Source of the DNA: Gigaspora rosea
Lineage: Eukaryota; Glomeromycota; Glomeromycetes; Diversisporales; Gigasporaceae
Assembly (NCBI GenBank): GCA_003550325.1
Contig: QKWP01000202.1
Location: forward strand, 68,611-132,610
DNA: 64,000 nt
Direction: 5' to 3'
Position numbers and translations under genes: made by a program. Of this stretch, positions 49,201-62,849 are shown one piece after another. Below the pieces are notes generated by a model that saw only the letters and a list, made by a program, of their open reading frames with translations, was not told where the DNA came from and did not search any database. Position 1 is the first letter of the stretch, and each line of letters starts with the position of its first letter.

Positions 49201-52200
49201 GCAAAGTCATTTTTTTTAACTCTTTACTAATCTTATTTAATGTTAGAGCAGCATCTCCAGTTAAATCATAGTATAAATCACACAAAATAGCAGATGTAAT
49301 GGTTTTAATTAATAAATACTAATATTATTTTTTTTGATTAAAAAATAGTACTTTAAATTTTATATATTTTAATAAAGTATAATATTTACCTTTTTTAGCA
49401 CATTTTTCACATTTGTCAACTAAAATATTGGAGTAGTCTTTCTTAAATAGCTGTTATTATACATGTTTAAGTAGTTTGGATTGATCTTCAAAATTAAGTA
49501 GAATTTTTCAAATATAATTAATAGTACCAAGATAATTACCTTAATAATAATAATATATAGTAGCTGGAAATTGTATTTAAAAATTTTTAATAAAATTATA
49601 ATGTTGTATTGTATCTTCAGATAAAAATCTTTTTAAATTAATTTCACTATAATTATCAATATTAAATAAAAAATCCTGAAGTTGCTAGTATTTTGTATTG
49701 ATCTTCTAACAAGGTTCAATTGTGTATACTTTTAGATTATTAGCTAACTAGCATGTTACATAAATGTCTTTATTCCATAATTTAATTGATTAGCTCTAAG
49801 TTGTTTGTATATTTTTGCATTGAAAATACTAAGATAAAAACCTTATTAATAATTGTTTTTCAATTATCATTTGTTTTCTATGGTTGTACTACTGATATTT
49901 CTAATAAAAATGCTAGTTGCTCAAGTTTATCATGTTCTAGTTTAAATTTAGCATATTTTCTAGTATCATAAAAAAATTATAATATAGGTTTTGTTGATAC
50001 TAATCTAATTTGTTAAATAGATCTTCAAGTAAAAGTGATCATGCTATAAATTTGTACAATGTAAATCTATATACTACAAGGCTAATGTTAGGCATTTAAT
50101 AAAACTTTTTACAATAGTATTTGCATTGCATTTTTCTATCCAACTTTTTTATTTTAAAAACAAGTGAATAATATCATTATAAAGTAAGTCTCTGCAAGTA
50201 TTCTCTTTTTTTAGTTCAGAAAGATAAATATTTTGTAAATTTTTCATAAAAAATCAAATGCATTTGAACTTTGGCAAAAAGTTTCTTGAACACTAGTCTC
50301 TACTATATCTAAAACAAATTTAATATAGGTAAAATTAAGCTCAAATAGCATCAATCATCATTTTTTAATCATTCTTTTACATAAATCTGATTTTCTGGAG
50401 GCTTTCTCAAAAATACTCAAACAATACAATCTTTAAATTAATCATTTGTAGTCAAACTAAATATATTATAAATTAAGAACTTTATGTATGCAACACCTTT
50501 ACAACCTTGTCTAGGATAATAGTTTTTGTTCCTCTAACTACATATTAGATATATTACAAAATACTGCATTATTTAAAAAATGTGCTAGTAACAATGTTTA
50601 TATGTAAATTAAAGATCTATGTGTATACATTAGGCTTGTTAAGAAAGTAATTATTAAAGATCCAAATTAACAAAATATTGTAAATATATATAATATGAAA
50701 AAAAGCTAATAATAAGTAAACCATATATATCATTTTATTTTAGTCAATTATATTTAAAATAAATTCACAAGATGGTTTTTTTTTGCACAATGCACTATAT
50801 AGGTTGGGTTAGATTAATCTCAAATTAAAAATCAATCAAGTTAGAATCTTAATCTCAAATTAGAAAATCAATCAGGTTAGCAGCTTATCTTTTAAATAAA
50901 ATTCTTAACAATATATTTTTTAATACTCAATTTTAATAATATTATTTATATTATATATTATAAAAATAAATAAATCTTAGTGATTTCAATAGCATGTACA
51001 GAAAGTCTAAATGATATCAAAAGAACTACAAATAACAACCAAACTATAGCTATGTAAATTGGTTGGTTCATTACCAGCTTCATATATACTTAAATTTGTG
51101 GTTCTACTCTGAAATCCCAAAAGCTATTTTTTCAAAAAAAATGTAATACAAACTAAATTGTCTTGCATTATAACCAATGCTATCTAACTTTGTTGGTATT
51201 ATATTTTTTTTTAAAATCTGTCTTTTGGTATAACATTTCTATTTTGTTATATTATGCACTTTATTACTACTAAATTTTTTTTGCTTATTGATATCTTGAT
51301 AAGTATACCTTGACAAGTAATTTTATTGTTATCGTTATGCATATTATCATCATTTTGTATATACTAACAAGTTTTCAATAATTTCTAAAAAAGATATTTT
51401 TAGTAAAATTGATCAATTCCAGTCTAGTGACCAGAATTCTGATGCATTTTGACATAAAATTTTGAAGATTAGTTTGTACAAAATTGAAATCTGAATTTAG
51501 ATATTACCTATATATATGTTGTTTAACCCACTTATTATTTGCTCAACAAAGAGAAGGTTATATTAAATATAAATTTAAATTGGAGTAGTCTAAGTGCAAA
51601 GGTGCTAAAGAATTGATTACAATTAAATTATATTACAATCATTAAAGTAGCAATTGAAAAATTTAATTGCAAAAATTTGGCAAATTTTTGTATTCATTGT
51701 TTATTATATACAATGAGGTTATTTAAGATAGCAAATATATTGTGCCTATAATTAGTGATAGGACTATAGAGCTTAGAAATTATAGTACTTTGCAAAAAGT
51801 TAACTCTGTAATTTTATAGTGATGATGGCAGAAAAATTTTTGAAATTTTACAACAATTCTCTATTGATATAATTTTTAATAATTAATGTTTATATTTTAT
51901 CTAAAATCTTTAAAATTCTTCAAGAATCAAAAAATTTACTAGAATTAGCTAATTTCTTGGATTTTACATAACAACAAGATTTGCAAAGGTCACACATTTT
52001 TGCAAAGTGCAATAAAATATCATATCTGATAATCAATTAAAAGAATTTGATTCTTAATAAATTATTAAATACAACAATTAAGTATTATCTATTTCTAGCC
52101 CCTATAGTTCTAAAATTAATTAATTAGTAGATTTGCTTAAATATAAGATCAGAATCATTATTTTTTTAATGTATAAACTTTTTACTATTCTTAACCATAC

Positions 52201-53100
52201 CTCTATCTTTTAGATTTTGAAGTTGTGACAATTTCTGATTTAATTAAATAGGTTCTTCTTTTAACTTGGTTTGAGCTAGCATTTCTCACCTTTTAGATAT
52301 GTGATCAGTTGTATTACAGTATTATCAGTAGTATTTTCAGTAATATCTTCAGTGATATCTTCAGTAGTAGAAGAAGCTTGTACTTGTTTTTCTATATATT
52401 TTAATATATTATATTCTTGGCTTTAATAGGCAGCCTTAACAAAAAAGAGTTGTCTTTCTATTTTTTTTCTTTGCCCTCAAGCTTTAGTAACTCAAATTTT
52501 TCTCTAGCCAATTTTTATTATCTTTTAATTCATTCCACAGGCCCTGTGCTTCTTTTTCTTTATTGTTAGATTCACTTTTTGATAAACTTTAAGCTATACT
52601 TCTGGATACAATATTTTATTTTTGAAAGCACTTATTGTATTATATTGCTCTTGATATTTTAGAGATAGATAGTTAGATATAAGATATGCTTATTTTTAAT
52701 ACAATCTCTTTTATTTAAAATAAGATTTAGTGAATTAAGTTTTCACTTTAAGTTTACACTTTATTTTTTATATAAATTTTATTTGTTTTAAATAAGACAA
52801 ATTATTATTAGTATACTGATTACTGAATTTTAAAACACTAGACCCTTGGCATACTATGGAATAGTTTTCTAATTTGCTAATAATATAAGCACTTATTTCT
52901 AAAATAGTACTTTTTAGAATTAGTGAAGCAAAATAATATTTAAAACTTGCATAGTAATAAAGAGAAAAAAAACAAAATTAAGCCAATTTGCTATAATTTT
53001 TTATTGCTGACCTTAATTAATTAAATACAGATTTTTGAACAATTGAATGTTTTACTTCTTATCTTCTGTGAGAGAATTGGGGTTTTGCATTTGAATTACT
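46250..53100 (-). mobile_element. Decayed DNA transposon region with DDE-type transposase relic
   Basis: Minus-strand frames between about 50560 and 46490 keep long protein-like stretches broken by many stops. The clearest part (47790-47160) has ARLLHKDHPDMHYC, HDKHKISIEEN, NIPPILCLYTNSGPD, SVQISLICLFLHSNFNMLIA and AERIIS. As I recall them, proteins common in mycorrhizal-fungus genomes have DDKHK, YTDGGPDH and NPAERIMS here, likely the D, D and E of the active site; here the first D and parts of the others have changed. Many stops look like C-to-T changes. Ends are not fixed, and no intact frame remains. A separate MITE (48515-49125) splits it. Confidence 0.6.
48515..49125. mobile_element. 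MITE rich in GGGTCAACCCA palindromes
   Basis: TCTGGATCACCTGCAGGTG near the left is mirrored by CACCTGTCAGGTGATCCAGA near the right. Many GGGTTGACCCA / TGGGTCAACCC words lie inside. It interrupts the transposase relic, so it is the younger layer. Confidence 0.7.
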
Positions 53101-54890
53101 TTGGACATTCTCTGAGCATTCTGTTATTATTTTTGTCTCTTTCTCTCTGCTTTCTCAAAAATTATATTATCAATAAAAGCCAATTATAATTTATTAGAGT
53201 TTATTTGTAAATTAAATACTTTAGTTTCTCCTTCAATAATAAACTGATCCTTTTTTGCTTGGTCTATCAGTAATTTTATTCTTGCTCTTGTATTTCAGTA
53301 CTATATTACTGTAAAAATAATGCGCACCTGCATGGTGTTTTGATAATCTGCACACTATTTTGAGTGCACTATTTTAAGGTAGCCCAATTTTTTATTCTGT
53401 ACTGGCACTGAAAATCTAAACCTTAATATATATTTATATATATAGAAGAACAATTAACCTATTGGTGAACTTCTATATAGTGATAGTAAAAAGTGAATTA
53501 TTTATTTTTTAAAACCTGCATATATATAAAATATCATCTATAGATTTATGACCTTAAGTTTCTTTATTCTTTGGCATTATTATGCAGCACTCTAAGGTTA
53601 TTATAGTTCTAACTTTAAAAAGGATGCGCATAAAATATTTGTTTATTATCAAAAATTATATCCCAGCATTAAAATTAAAAAGAATGGCTATAATAATTTA
53701 TTATTCTGCTAGGATAAGAATAGCACTAATTGAACATTTAGTAATAGTTATTCTTGGAATAATTAAAGCTAAAAAGAATAAATATGAAGCATTCATTGAA
53801 TACTTTTGTTATCTATTTGATTATATAGTTCTATATATAGTACACGCTATTTCGGAACGTGTATAGGCATTATTTTGAAACCCAATATGCTATTTTAAGG
53901 GATGCAATTTTCAAAATAATGCCTATAATTGTTATTTCATAGTAATACAGTATCCAATTTTAGATAAAATAAGAAATATATTTATTTCAAAACAAATAAC
54001 AATAGATATTTTATATTATGTATCTCAAGGGCTTTGCACAATTCACAAAGTGGGAGTAATATATAAAGATTTTATTCTGAAAATATAGTTAATAAAAATA
54101 TGATTAGTTCTAATATTACTGATTTTGGTTTATTTAGAAAGAGAAAATTATTGAATAAACTAAATAGTTTATGAGCTAAAACATTGGGAAAAGAGTAAGG
54201 TAAATTTAATTGAGTTTATAAAAGAGGCAAAAGAGAAATTAGAAGAAAAAAGAAAGGCAAAACAAACAACAAAGGCATAATTGTAACATGAATAGTAGGG
54301 AGCAATAGTAATAGATACAATAGGCTAGAAGGCAAAGTATAAAAATAAAAAATAATATTTTCAATAAAATAAAACTTTATTTGTCTTCAAATAAGCAAGT
54401 AGAACTGGCAAATTAACAAATAATATCTTGTAAACAAAGAAATAAAATTTATTTTTTATTTCTATAGGTAGTTGTTTTAGTCCCTGACAATAAAAACAGT
54501 AAAAATTTTTGTTTTCTAATGTTTTATTATTTTGTAAAAATTAATTATTTTTTTGAAACTAAAAATATTATAATGGAGGCTTTAAATTATTAGTCAAGAA
54601 AAACATAAACATGATTAATAGCATTACAACCCAATTATTAAAAATGGAACCAAAAACCAATCTTTTTAGTAATTAAAAATTACTTGTGAAAGTTTTTTTG
54701 TTCTATTCTATTATAGATGCATTTTAGTAAACTTGCATCTATATATTAATATATTTTATTAAATATAATTAATTTCTTTAGATATTTTAATTTTAATTTA
54801 AAAAATAACTTATTGATTATAATATATTAGTTTTACTTGTTTTATTTATATAATACAATTTTAAATTCATTATATTAATTAATTTATTTT
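53101..54890. other. A+T-rich, no supported gene
   Basis: A plus-strand frame at 53582-53866 (94 codons, Ile/Leu/Lys-rich, KRM twice) has no recognisable family. A 63-bp hairpin GGCATTATTTTGAA / TTCAAAATAATGCC lies at 53864-53926, and its words recur at about 57733-57752. Confidence 0.4.
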
Positions 54891-54939
54891 TTTATTTATG
54901 TTAAAGTATATTATATATTTAATAAATACTATAGTATTA

Positions 54940-55205
54940 TCTTGGTTTATTACTATATTATAATTACATAATATAATAATAATTATTATATAATAAAACT
55001 TATTACTTGTAATAATAATTATTACTTGTAAAAATAATTATTTTCTGTAATAAAAATTATTACTTGTAATAATTTATTTTAATAATAATTATTACTTGTA
55101 ATAATATTATTACATATTACATATATTACATGTAATAATATTTATTACATGTTATTATTACAATTATTACTTTTTGTAATAATAATTATTACATTATTAC
55201 ATCTT
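54940..55205. repeat. Microsatellite AATAATTATTACTTGT
   Basis: Runs of ATTATTACTTGTAATAAT and derivatives, self-complementary throughout. Confidence 0.85.
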
Positions 55206-55512
55206 GCAGTTTGAATTATGGTACCATTTATTAGGTTTAAGAACAACTAATATTCTCTATTTCAACTAACTAACAATAAAATATTTATTAACTTAATTAT
55301 TTTAAACTATTAATAAAAATAATTTTTTATTACATTATATATTTACATAGAAAAAATATTTTTCAAACTTAATGTTTACAAAAAAATTTAATAGAGAACA
55401 TCTAAATTTTGTAAATGTTCTTAAATTAAAAGCAATGTTCTATGAGAACATGAGAACATAAGATTTCTAATACTGCTACTACTCAATTTGTCTATTAAAA
55501 TTGTTTTTAATA

Positions 55513-56237
55513 CAGTTAGACTTTCTAAATGCATAGTGAGGGGCAGATAAAAAAACCTTGTATTTAGAGAGATATTGTATTTAGGAAGGTAAAAATCTAT
55601 ATAACATAAGGTAGAAAGGGGTAATTTGACAAAGTTAAAATAACTAATATAAAAACTTATTTTAATTTTATACTTGATTCAGAATTATTTTATTTAAAAT
55701 TAGTAATATATCATCTTTTTTTAAAGTGACATTAAATGGAATTATATATCATATCAAAAAGTTTAAATTTAGAGAGGTAGGGTAATTTGATGAATTGATG
55801 ATATCTCATATAATCCAGCAATCAGAATTGGATGATTTTTATAACATTCGATTCATCTGGATGATATGAATCAAATGATATAAAAATCATTCTATTCTGA
55901 CCACTATGTCACGATATATCATTGATTATATGCTACACAAAAAAGATTCTTGAGGGGATTTTGACGAAGTGTAAACCTGGCAAACAATTGATGATATCTT
56001 GTGATCCAGTGATTAGAATCGGGTGATTTTTGTACCATTCGATTTGTCTCATCGAGATGAATCAAATGGCATAAAAATTATTTGATCACAATTATTAGAT
56101 CACGTGATATCCAAATTTGTCAACTTACACCTATTCGTCAAATTACCCCTTTTTACCTTATGAGTTAGAACCAAGTCAAGCAATGCATTTAGAAAGGTTA
56201 TGCATTTAGAAAGGTTGCAATTAGAGAGATCTGACTG
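55513..56237. mobile_element. Pogo-like element with a nested element
   Basis: Ends CAGTTAGACTTTCTAAATGC and AGAGAGATCTGACTG, TA on both sides. Nested inside (55609-56160) is a second element with ends AAGGTAGAAAGGGGTAATTT and AAATTACCCCTTTTTACCTT and two hairpin modules. Confidence 0.85.
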
Positions 56238-56464
56238 TATAACTTTATAAATATTGTAATTAGTTTTGATTATTTTTAATTAATTGTAGTTTTTGAAAGT
56301 TTTTCTTGCTATTTTGTTTTTTTAATGTATTTAACAAAATAAAAAGTTTTTAGTGCTTATAAATATTAAAAAATTTTTATAAATTTTTATTTAATGAATA
56401 CAGACTTTTAGTAAATAATTGATTCACAAATATTAAATATAAAATGTTAAATGTTAGAGTTTGT

Positions 56465-57066
56465 GCTATGGGTATTGTAGACAGGGGTATTGTGGACAGG
56501 GTGGGTATCTTATGATCTAGTGATTAGAATTGGATGATTTTTATACCATTCGAATCGGCTCAGAGAGACAAATCGAATGGTATAAAAATCATCCAATTCT
56601 GATCACTAGATCACAAGATATCATTATTTATGTAAAATATAAGTTTTTGTATATATTTGAAAATCTGCATATTTTTACATAATACACCTTTAACGATCTT
56701 GGAATCCTGTGATTGGATTTTAACGATTTTGTACTTGTTAGAATTGTTTCACTGAGATGGTCATTTTGGTAGCAAAATCATCCAAAATGGACCAGTAGAT
56801 CAAAATTTATTACTGTGTTCACAATATCCCCTTTCCTCTAAAATTTAGTTTTTATATTCTATTTTGTGTACTAATTATTTANTTGGGATTCCGTAATTGG
56901 ATTTTAACGATTTTGTACTTGTTAGAATCGTCTCACTGAGATGGTTATTTTGGTAGTAAAACCATCCAAAATGGACTAGTAGATCAAAATTTATCACTGT
57001 GTTCACAATATCCCCTTTTTTTTAAAATTTAGTTTTTATATTCTATTTTGTGTACTAATTATTTAT
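56465..57066. repeat. GGGTATTGTGGAC repeats and a tandem 180-bp duplication
   Basis: GGGTATTGTAGACAGG / GGGTATTGTGGACAGG precede a hairpin module (56530-56640). Then a segment of about 180 bp (GATTTTAACGATTTTGTACT...GTGTACTAATTATTTA) occurs twice (about 56700-56880 and 56885-57065) with a single N at 56882 between the copies. A related module is at about 42772-42895. Confidence 0.8.
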
Positions 57067-57113
57067 ATCTAAAACAATATATAATATAAAGATTTTTTTG
57101 CAGTAATTTATTC

Positions 57114-57119
57114 TTTATT
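57114..57119 (-). terminator. Polyadenylation signal AATAAA of the carboxypeptidase gene
   Basis: AATAAA on the minus strand about 125 nt after the stop codon, inside CTTAATAAAGAATAAATTAC. Confidence 0.5.
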
Positions 57120-57241
57120 AAGCATAGTTCAAATAATAAAAATTGTATAAAAATATATTTGATTTTTAAAAAGTATTATTAGTAGAAGCTTTACATGTTC
57201 ATAATACACCCATCTCCTTTATGATCAGAATCAATACAAGT

Positions 57242-59908
57242 TTACAAATCTTTTTTGAATATCCATCTATTAAAGAAATCTAAACTTGAAACTGGCTGGT
57301 CATGTGGTACCATATGCCCTGATTCGAAAATTCTCAAAAATGCAAATCCTTTAAAAGCTCTAACCTCTCCAGAATAATTACCACTAGCTGTTATCCAAGG
57401 AGTAAATTTTGCATTATTAAAACCTTTGGTGCCACTCCAACGAAGAGCTTTTGTCCATGCATTATGGCCTGAATAAAAATAATTATTAATGAAATAAATA
57501 TAGTGAAATTAAGCTCAAAATTAATCAATATAAAATTCTTAAAAATAGCAAATTTACTAAAGCTTTCAATATAGTAAATTTAAAAAGCTAATATTGCCTC
57601 ACTAAAAGAGTCACATATACATACAGTATATTGTGATTGCTCCAAAATATTTACAGATATTTACTGTATTTACATATAATAATAACATGCAGCGGTATGG
57701 TTTCAAGTTTAGTCTAAATTAAGCTATTTTGGGCCATTATTCAAAATAATGCCCAGTATATTATTATATGCAAATATGGTAAAAATCTTATATAAACAAG
57801 ATCAATATAATAATAAAAACTTACCAAGCCAATTACATGCATAGTCAGCATCACCTATAAAAATGATTTTATGATTAAATAAAATTTTGTAAATAAAACT
57901 AGATTATTTAAAAAATTACCTGCATATATTAATACTCGAATATTATTTTTTAAGAGCGTTGGAATGTATATATCAAAGGAACGAATTCTAAATTTAAAAG
58001 TAAAATATTAAGGATCTGGTTGCTAAATAGATTTAAATAAATTGATTGATTTTGATTGCTTACATATCACCAGAATTAAGGAATTGAATACGAATATTAT
58101 CATTATAACGTTTATAGACAAATGAAGAATTAACACCCAATTCAGTTTTTACATCTTCACGATTAGAATATTTTGCAATATTTTGTGAATCTGGATAACA
58201 CGAATTAATATTACCACATGACATCCTTATATCATAAATATTTTTACCAGCTGCTTGATAAGGTCCCAACATTTTATCTTCACAATAATTTCCAGCATTT
58301 ATACAATCCGTTACATTTTTTGAAGCATAGCATATTTTAATCAACTTAATACATTTTTTACAATCTTTTCTTAGCTGATTACATGTGGAATGATTTAATG
58401 CTGGTCCATAAGATGAATCACAGGCCATGTCTGGATAATATTTAAATTGCACTAGAGGGTTTATATGACCATTTCCAATCAAAATAGATTCAAGATTGAT
58501 ATGAATAAAATTTTTTATTGCTTTATGATTATGATTATACTTGTTTATATCAAAGGCTAAAGCAGGTATATAATGTCCAGAAAATCTGTTAATAATATAA
58601 TAAACAATGCTAGTTAATTGTAATTTGCCTGATAATGTTGACAATGTTAGCTATCTTAGCAATACTTACGATTCACCAGCAATATGAAAGTCTAATTTAG
58701 CATAATTACGAAACTCTTGGAAAAAGATTTGTAGTAATGCATAAACATCAAATGCAGCAGTTAATGTATCAGATACATTATCACCACCATAAGAATACCC
58801 TGTATTAGTTGGCTACAAAGACAATTTTATATTATAATTTATATTGTTAATAATTACACAAAATATATTGAAAATAATGAAATATCTTTACATACTTGAT
58901 CCAAGAAAATAATACTAGCTTTGTTATTCCATGAATATGGATTAAAAATTGTACCATTTCCTTCTGGATTAACTGAGCAAGGACCAAGTTCATAATATAA
59001 AGCTTGTAAAGAAGATACTCTATTAAGTATAATTAGCAAGGTAATTAATTATTAATTTTTTTAATGGTAAAATAACAATATAGCAATGTCAGGATGTAAC
59101 TCAAAATTTCCAGATCACTTGACAAATACTGTATTAATTTAATATGTTAGGTTTTGTGAGACTGATAGGGTAGCTTAGAGCTTCTCAGAAGGTTACATAA
59201 AGATCCAAAATGTATAGAAATCTCAATAATCCATAAGTTCTGATCATAAATAAAGTAGAATAATAATAACAATATAAATTTTATTGGCAATTGAGCTACC
59301 TAATTATATAAAATACTATAGAAATTTACAACTGGAACTTTATTTGTTATTGCATATATATGTATCCTAATGCCAGTGTTAATTACTAATTTCGATCAAA
59401 TAAATTTTGAGAGACATACATCCTTTATATTGCTATAAATAAAATTTTAAAACGTATTATACCCTGGGCCACCGCTAAGCTATTTTTAAATATATTTTAA
59501 ATTTTCAGTTAATGATTTAACAAATGAATATAAATTAAGTTTCTGAATTTACGTACCCAAAGAATGATAGGGTCTTCTTGAGGTTTATTTCTCGATTCGA
59601 AAAACCAAAAGAATAAATGTTTCCCGTTATTAACATCAAGATATCCCGAATACTAGTATTTAAAACTTGAGATTAAATAAATAATAATCAAGGGAGCACG
59701 GTAATTTACTATTATATGGCGAAAGTAAGTCACATACTTGCTGAACAGTTTTATCACAAAGATTTGGTTCTTTTAATTTAATTTTATGTTCAGGAAAAGC
59801 ATCATGCTTTAATATCTTTTTCCATTGAGCAGAAACCAAATGGCATAATAATAACAGATTAAGAACAAGAAATATAGTTTCAAATTTATAGTATGCTAAA
59901 ATAATCAT
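57242..59908 (-). CDS. Secreted serine carboxypeptidase (peptidase family S10)
   Basis: Nine exons: 59908-59738, 59652-59557, 59479-59463, 59019-58896, 58812-58670, 58585-58064, 57987-57920, 57854-57825, 57468-57242. All are GT-AG and in frame; 1,398 nt, 465 residues. S10 enzymes remove C-terminal amino acids in vacuoles or outside the cell. The N-terminus is a signal peptide ([15 protein letters not shown]). Then: [69 protein letters not shown] (catalytic Ser), [35 protein letters not shown] (catalytic Asp), [12 protein letters not shown] (catalytic His). The family motif NGGPGCSS reads SGGPGVSS: the Asn that helps bind the substrate carboxylate is Ser. The Ser codon is split by an intron. 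ATG at 59906-59908 is the only one giving the signal peptide. Confidence 0.95.
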
Positions 59909-60955
59909 ATTTTCCCATAAGACTGTTTTATTAAAGAGAATGCTGCCGGTAAAAGGATTGTGGCGGCTTATGCTGGATACGGGTCTCTATTTAATTCTAT
60001 AATACCTACTAAAATCCACATATACTCTTTTATTAATAACCTTAACCCTAATTCCTAACCAAACTATAAAAAAAAACACCCCTAAAAAGGCCCTCTAAAA
60101 TTTATAATTTCATAATAAATTAATTTAAATTCTCAGCATAAGCTTCCACAATGATTATTGGGAAAATGAGCAAAAACATTCATAACCGATAATTTTTAAA
60201 AATAAACAAATATTAGTACAAAAAAACATTGGTCTTGCTGACGTTTATCATAGTGGCTGAAGCTGAAATTTTGAATATTCGTTATGAAATTTTAAAAAAT
60301 TTTTTTTTGTTTTTTTTTTTTTTATAATAGTTAGATTACCACTATCGAAGCCACAGAACTTGCCTAATGATCACGTATGAGGTCCTTGCACCATTACTGC
60401 GTTTAACCACGGAACCTAATCACCAAAAAAAGGACCTTGTTGGCCGCTATGCCTAATCATCAAACGTAAGGTCTATAGATTATGTGTCACCGAGAGACGG
60501 GTGGGTAGGGCGGGACTATAGAGCCAGCCTTCACTACAAGGCGAGCGATAGCGAAAAGAAAGATAACCGAAGACCCTTAAATATCCTTGAAACCAATTTC
60601 GCCTATCATAGTAACTCAGATTTTCATACTCAGATTTTCATTATAATATGCAATCACAATATTGATCAGGAAAATACCTTCATCTAACAAGGCTACAACA
60701 AGAACTATACACAAAAAACCATATGTAATTGAATATGTGATCCTGTAGACTTACATAGCATAATTATACATAAATATATTTTAAATAATATTTATTTAAC
60801 AGTTATGTAACTAAAATTTAAAATATAAAATGAATTAAGTAGCTAAATAAGTAAAATGTTAGAATGAAAATAAAAGTTATAATTAAAGTTAAGGTTAGAA
60901 TTAGAGGTGGGGTTGGAGTAAAATTACGAGAGTGCAGTTTTTATTGACTATTTCT
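59909..60955. other. Upstream of the carboxypeptidase; no gene seen
   Basis: The carboxypeptidase promoter must lie here; no clear TATA box. A GC-richer patch of about 100 bp (60480-60580, GAGAGACGGGTGGGTAGGGC) is unexplained; the 67-codon frame across it is not convincing. Confidence 0.4.
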
Positions 60956-60959
60956 TTCC

Positions 60960-61420
60960 TTAAAATTTATATAAAATTTATATAAAATTTATTTAAATTT
61001 TATAATATATAAATGTTACATAATTATAAATATAATTTACTACCGGTAATATATATCATTTATATAAATTTTTATTTAAATTTTACGTTATATAAAAGTT
61101 ATATAATTATATATATATAATTTATTAATATATATCATTTATATAAGATTTTTATCTAAATTTTACGATATATAAAAGTTATATAATTATAATTTATAAA
61201 AGTTTATTAATATATAAAATTTATGTAAAAAATTTATTTAGATATTTATAACATATAAAAGTTGATTATAATTCATAAAATTCATAAATGTATAACATTT
61301 GCAGAAGTTTTTTTTATAACATTATTTTTATATAAGTTTAAATAGATTTTACATAAATTCTATATTAAATAATATATTAAAATTAACATATATAAGTTTA
61401 ATATAGTATTCTATATAATA
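60960..61420. repeat. A+T-only tandem repeat
   Basis: About four diverged copies of a 105-120 bp unit: TATATCATTTATATAA, TTTTTATTTAAATTTTA, TATAAAAGTTATATAATTAT. Confidence 0.75.
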
Positions 61421-62845
61421 ATTATGCAAAGTTGTAGATATATGCAGATTTTATAAAAAAAAAAAAAGACTTCGTGATGTTGTTACGCAATTTATTTAAA
61501 GTAACTACTTTAGAAGCAACATCATCACTGAAAGTAAATTAATCTTACATAAAGTTTCGATCCCTTGTACGTACTATGCAGGGTTGTAAAATCATAAATT
61601 TTAGTGATAAGTTATTGAAATGATATGTTACTGAAAATTTTTCGATAATGGTCGCACTTTCAAGCAAGCATCGGACTTACTATCAACATTTATGGTACCA
61701 CTACGTAACTTACCAGGGTAAGTTACTGCTAACAACCCTGACCTGACTTTGTAATTGTTTTGTTAAAGTTGTTCATTGTTCTTTAATTGATTAGTACTTC
61801 ATATAAAAACCGAGTTTACATTTAGTTTAAGTGAAAATTGTATACTGTAAATGGTAGATTTAGTGCTCACATCAAACATTTTAAAATATTTTTTAGTAAA
61901 TGTCAAATATTAAATTAAATATTAATTGGCCTGCGATAATATAACCATTACAAGGTATTTTATTTATAGTCACACCTTTATACAATCATTAAAATAGAGT
62001 GCGACCAATTTTTATAGGGGATGACTGTAGTTTTATTAAGATATTACTTTTTTGAAAAATCAAAATATTTTGTCATTACTATTCGCCTATCAACTTTCCG
62101 ACAATAATCATAATCTTCTAAAAAATTTCGCAATACAGTCAAAATCGCAAAGCAACGTATACAAGCAAAGGGTTAAGGCAAAAGGTTTTGAGGACAAAAT
62201 CGATTTTTGGTTATTACTATAAAAAATTTTTATACAAAAAAAGAATAAATTTGTATACAAACTAAAAGAAGTAATTTAAAATCTAAAACCCATAATGTCA
62301 TAATCGTTTATAAACAATTCCCTCTTTTTGTTTGCCGATATTCTGTAGTTCCCGAACCGAATTTACCAAGTATCCCCTTTATCAATAGAACTTGCACTGG
62401 CATGGGCTTATCCAAAATACAAACCCGTTTTCTTGTAATAGCATTGACGGAATGGCAATACGTTTCTTCATGAGGGCGGCTTAGTTCACAACCAATCTGA
62501 ATTTACGCGAGAACTTGGCTTGGGGGCTTAGTACTGTAGTATAAATACAAATATTATACCAGAAACGGAGTACCAAGTACGTACGTATACGTATACGTAG
62601 AATATCTGATATAACGGCAAGTGAAAGGGTGTATCTGAATCCGCGAATCTGATTGGATTGCTTTATCAATATGATCTTGATAAAGTACCACAATACGTAT
62701 TGTATTATTATATTACCAATCTTCTAAAACTCAGTTTTTACGTACCAGTACCACCTTATGTACCTAATAAATAATATGAATATTTTTTTAATGTAAAAAT
62801 TTTAAGTACAGTACCAACGCTAATATAATATGTGTTAACTGGTAT
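61421..62845. other. Intergenic with one transposon end
   Basis: A pogo-like right end (TATAGTCACACC...GGGGATGACTG-TA) lies at about 61955-62033, like the right end of 29323-31238; no left end was found. A GATGTTGTTACGC / GCAACATCATC hairpin is at about 61477-61535. No gene. Confidence 0.5.
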
Positions 62846-62849
62846 GCAA

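Noticed and set aside
53582-53866. 94-codon frame as a gene
   Set aside because: Composition is what A+T-rich DNA gives (Ile, Leu, Lys); no recognisable domain.
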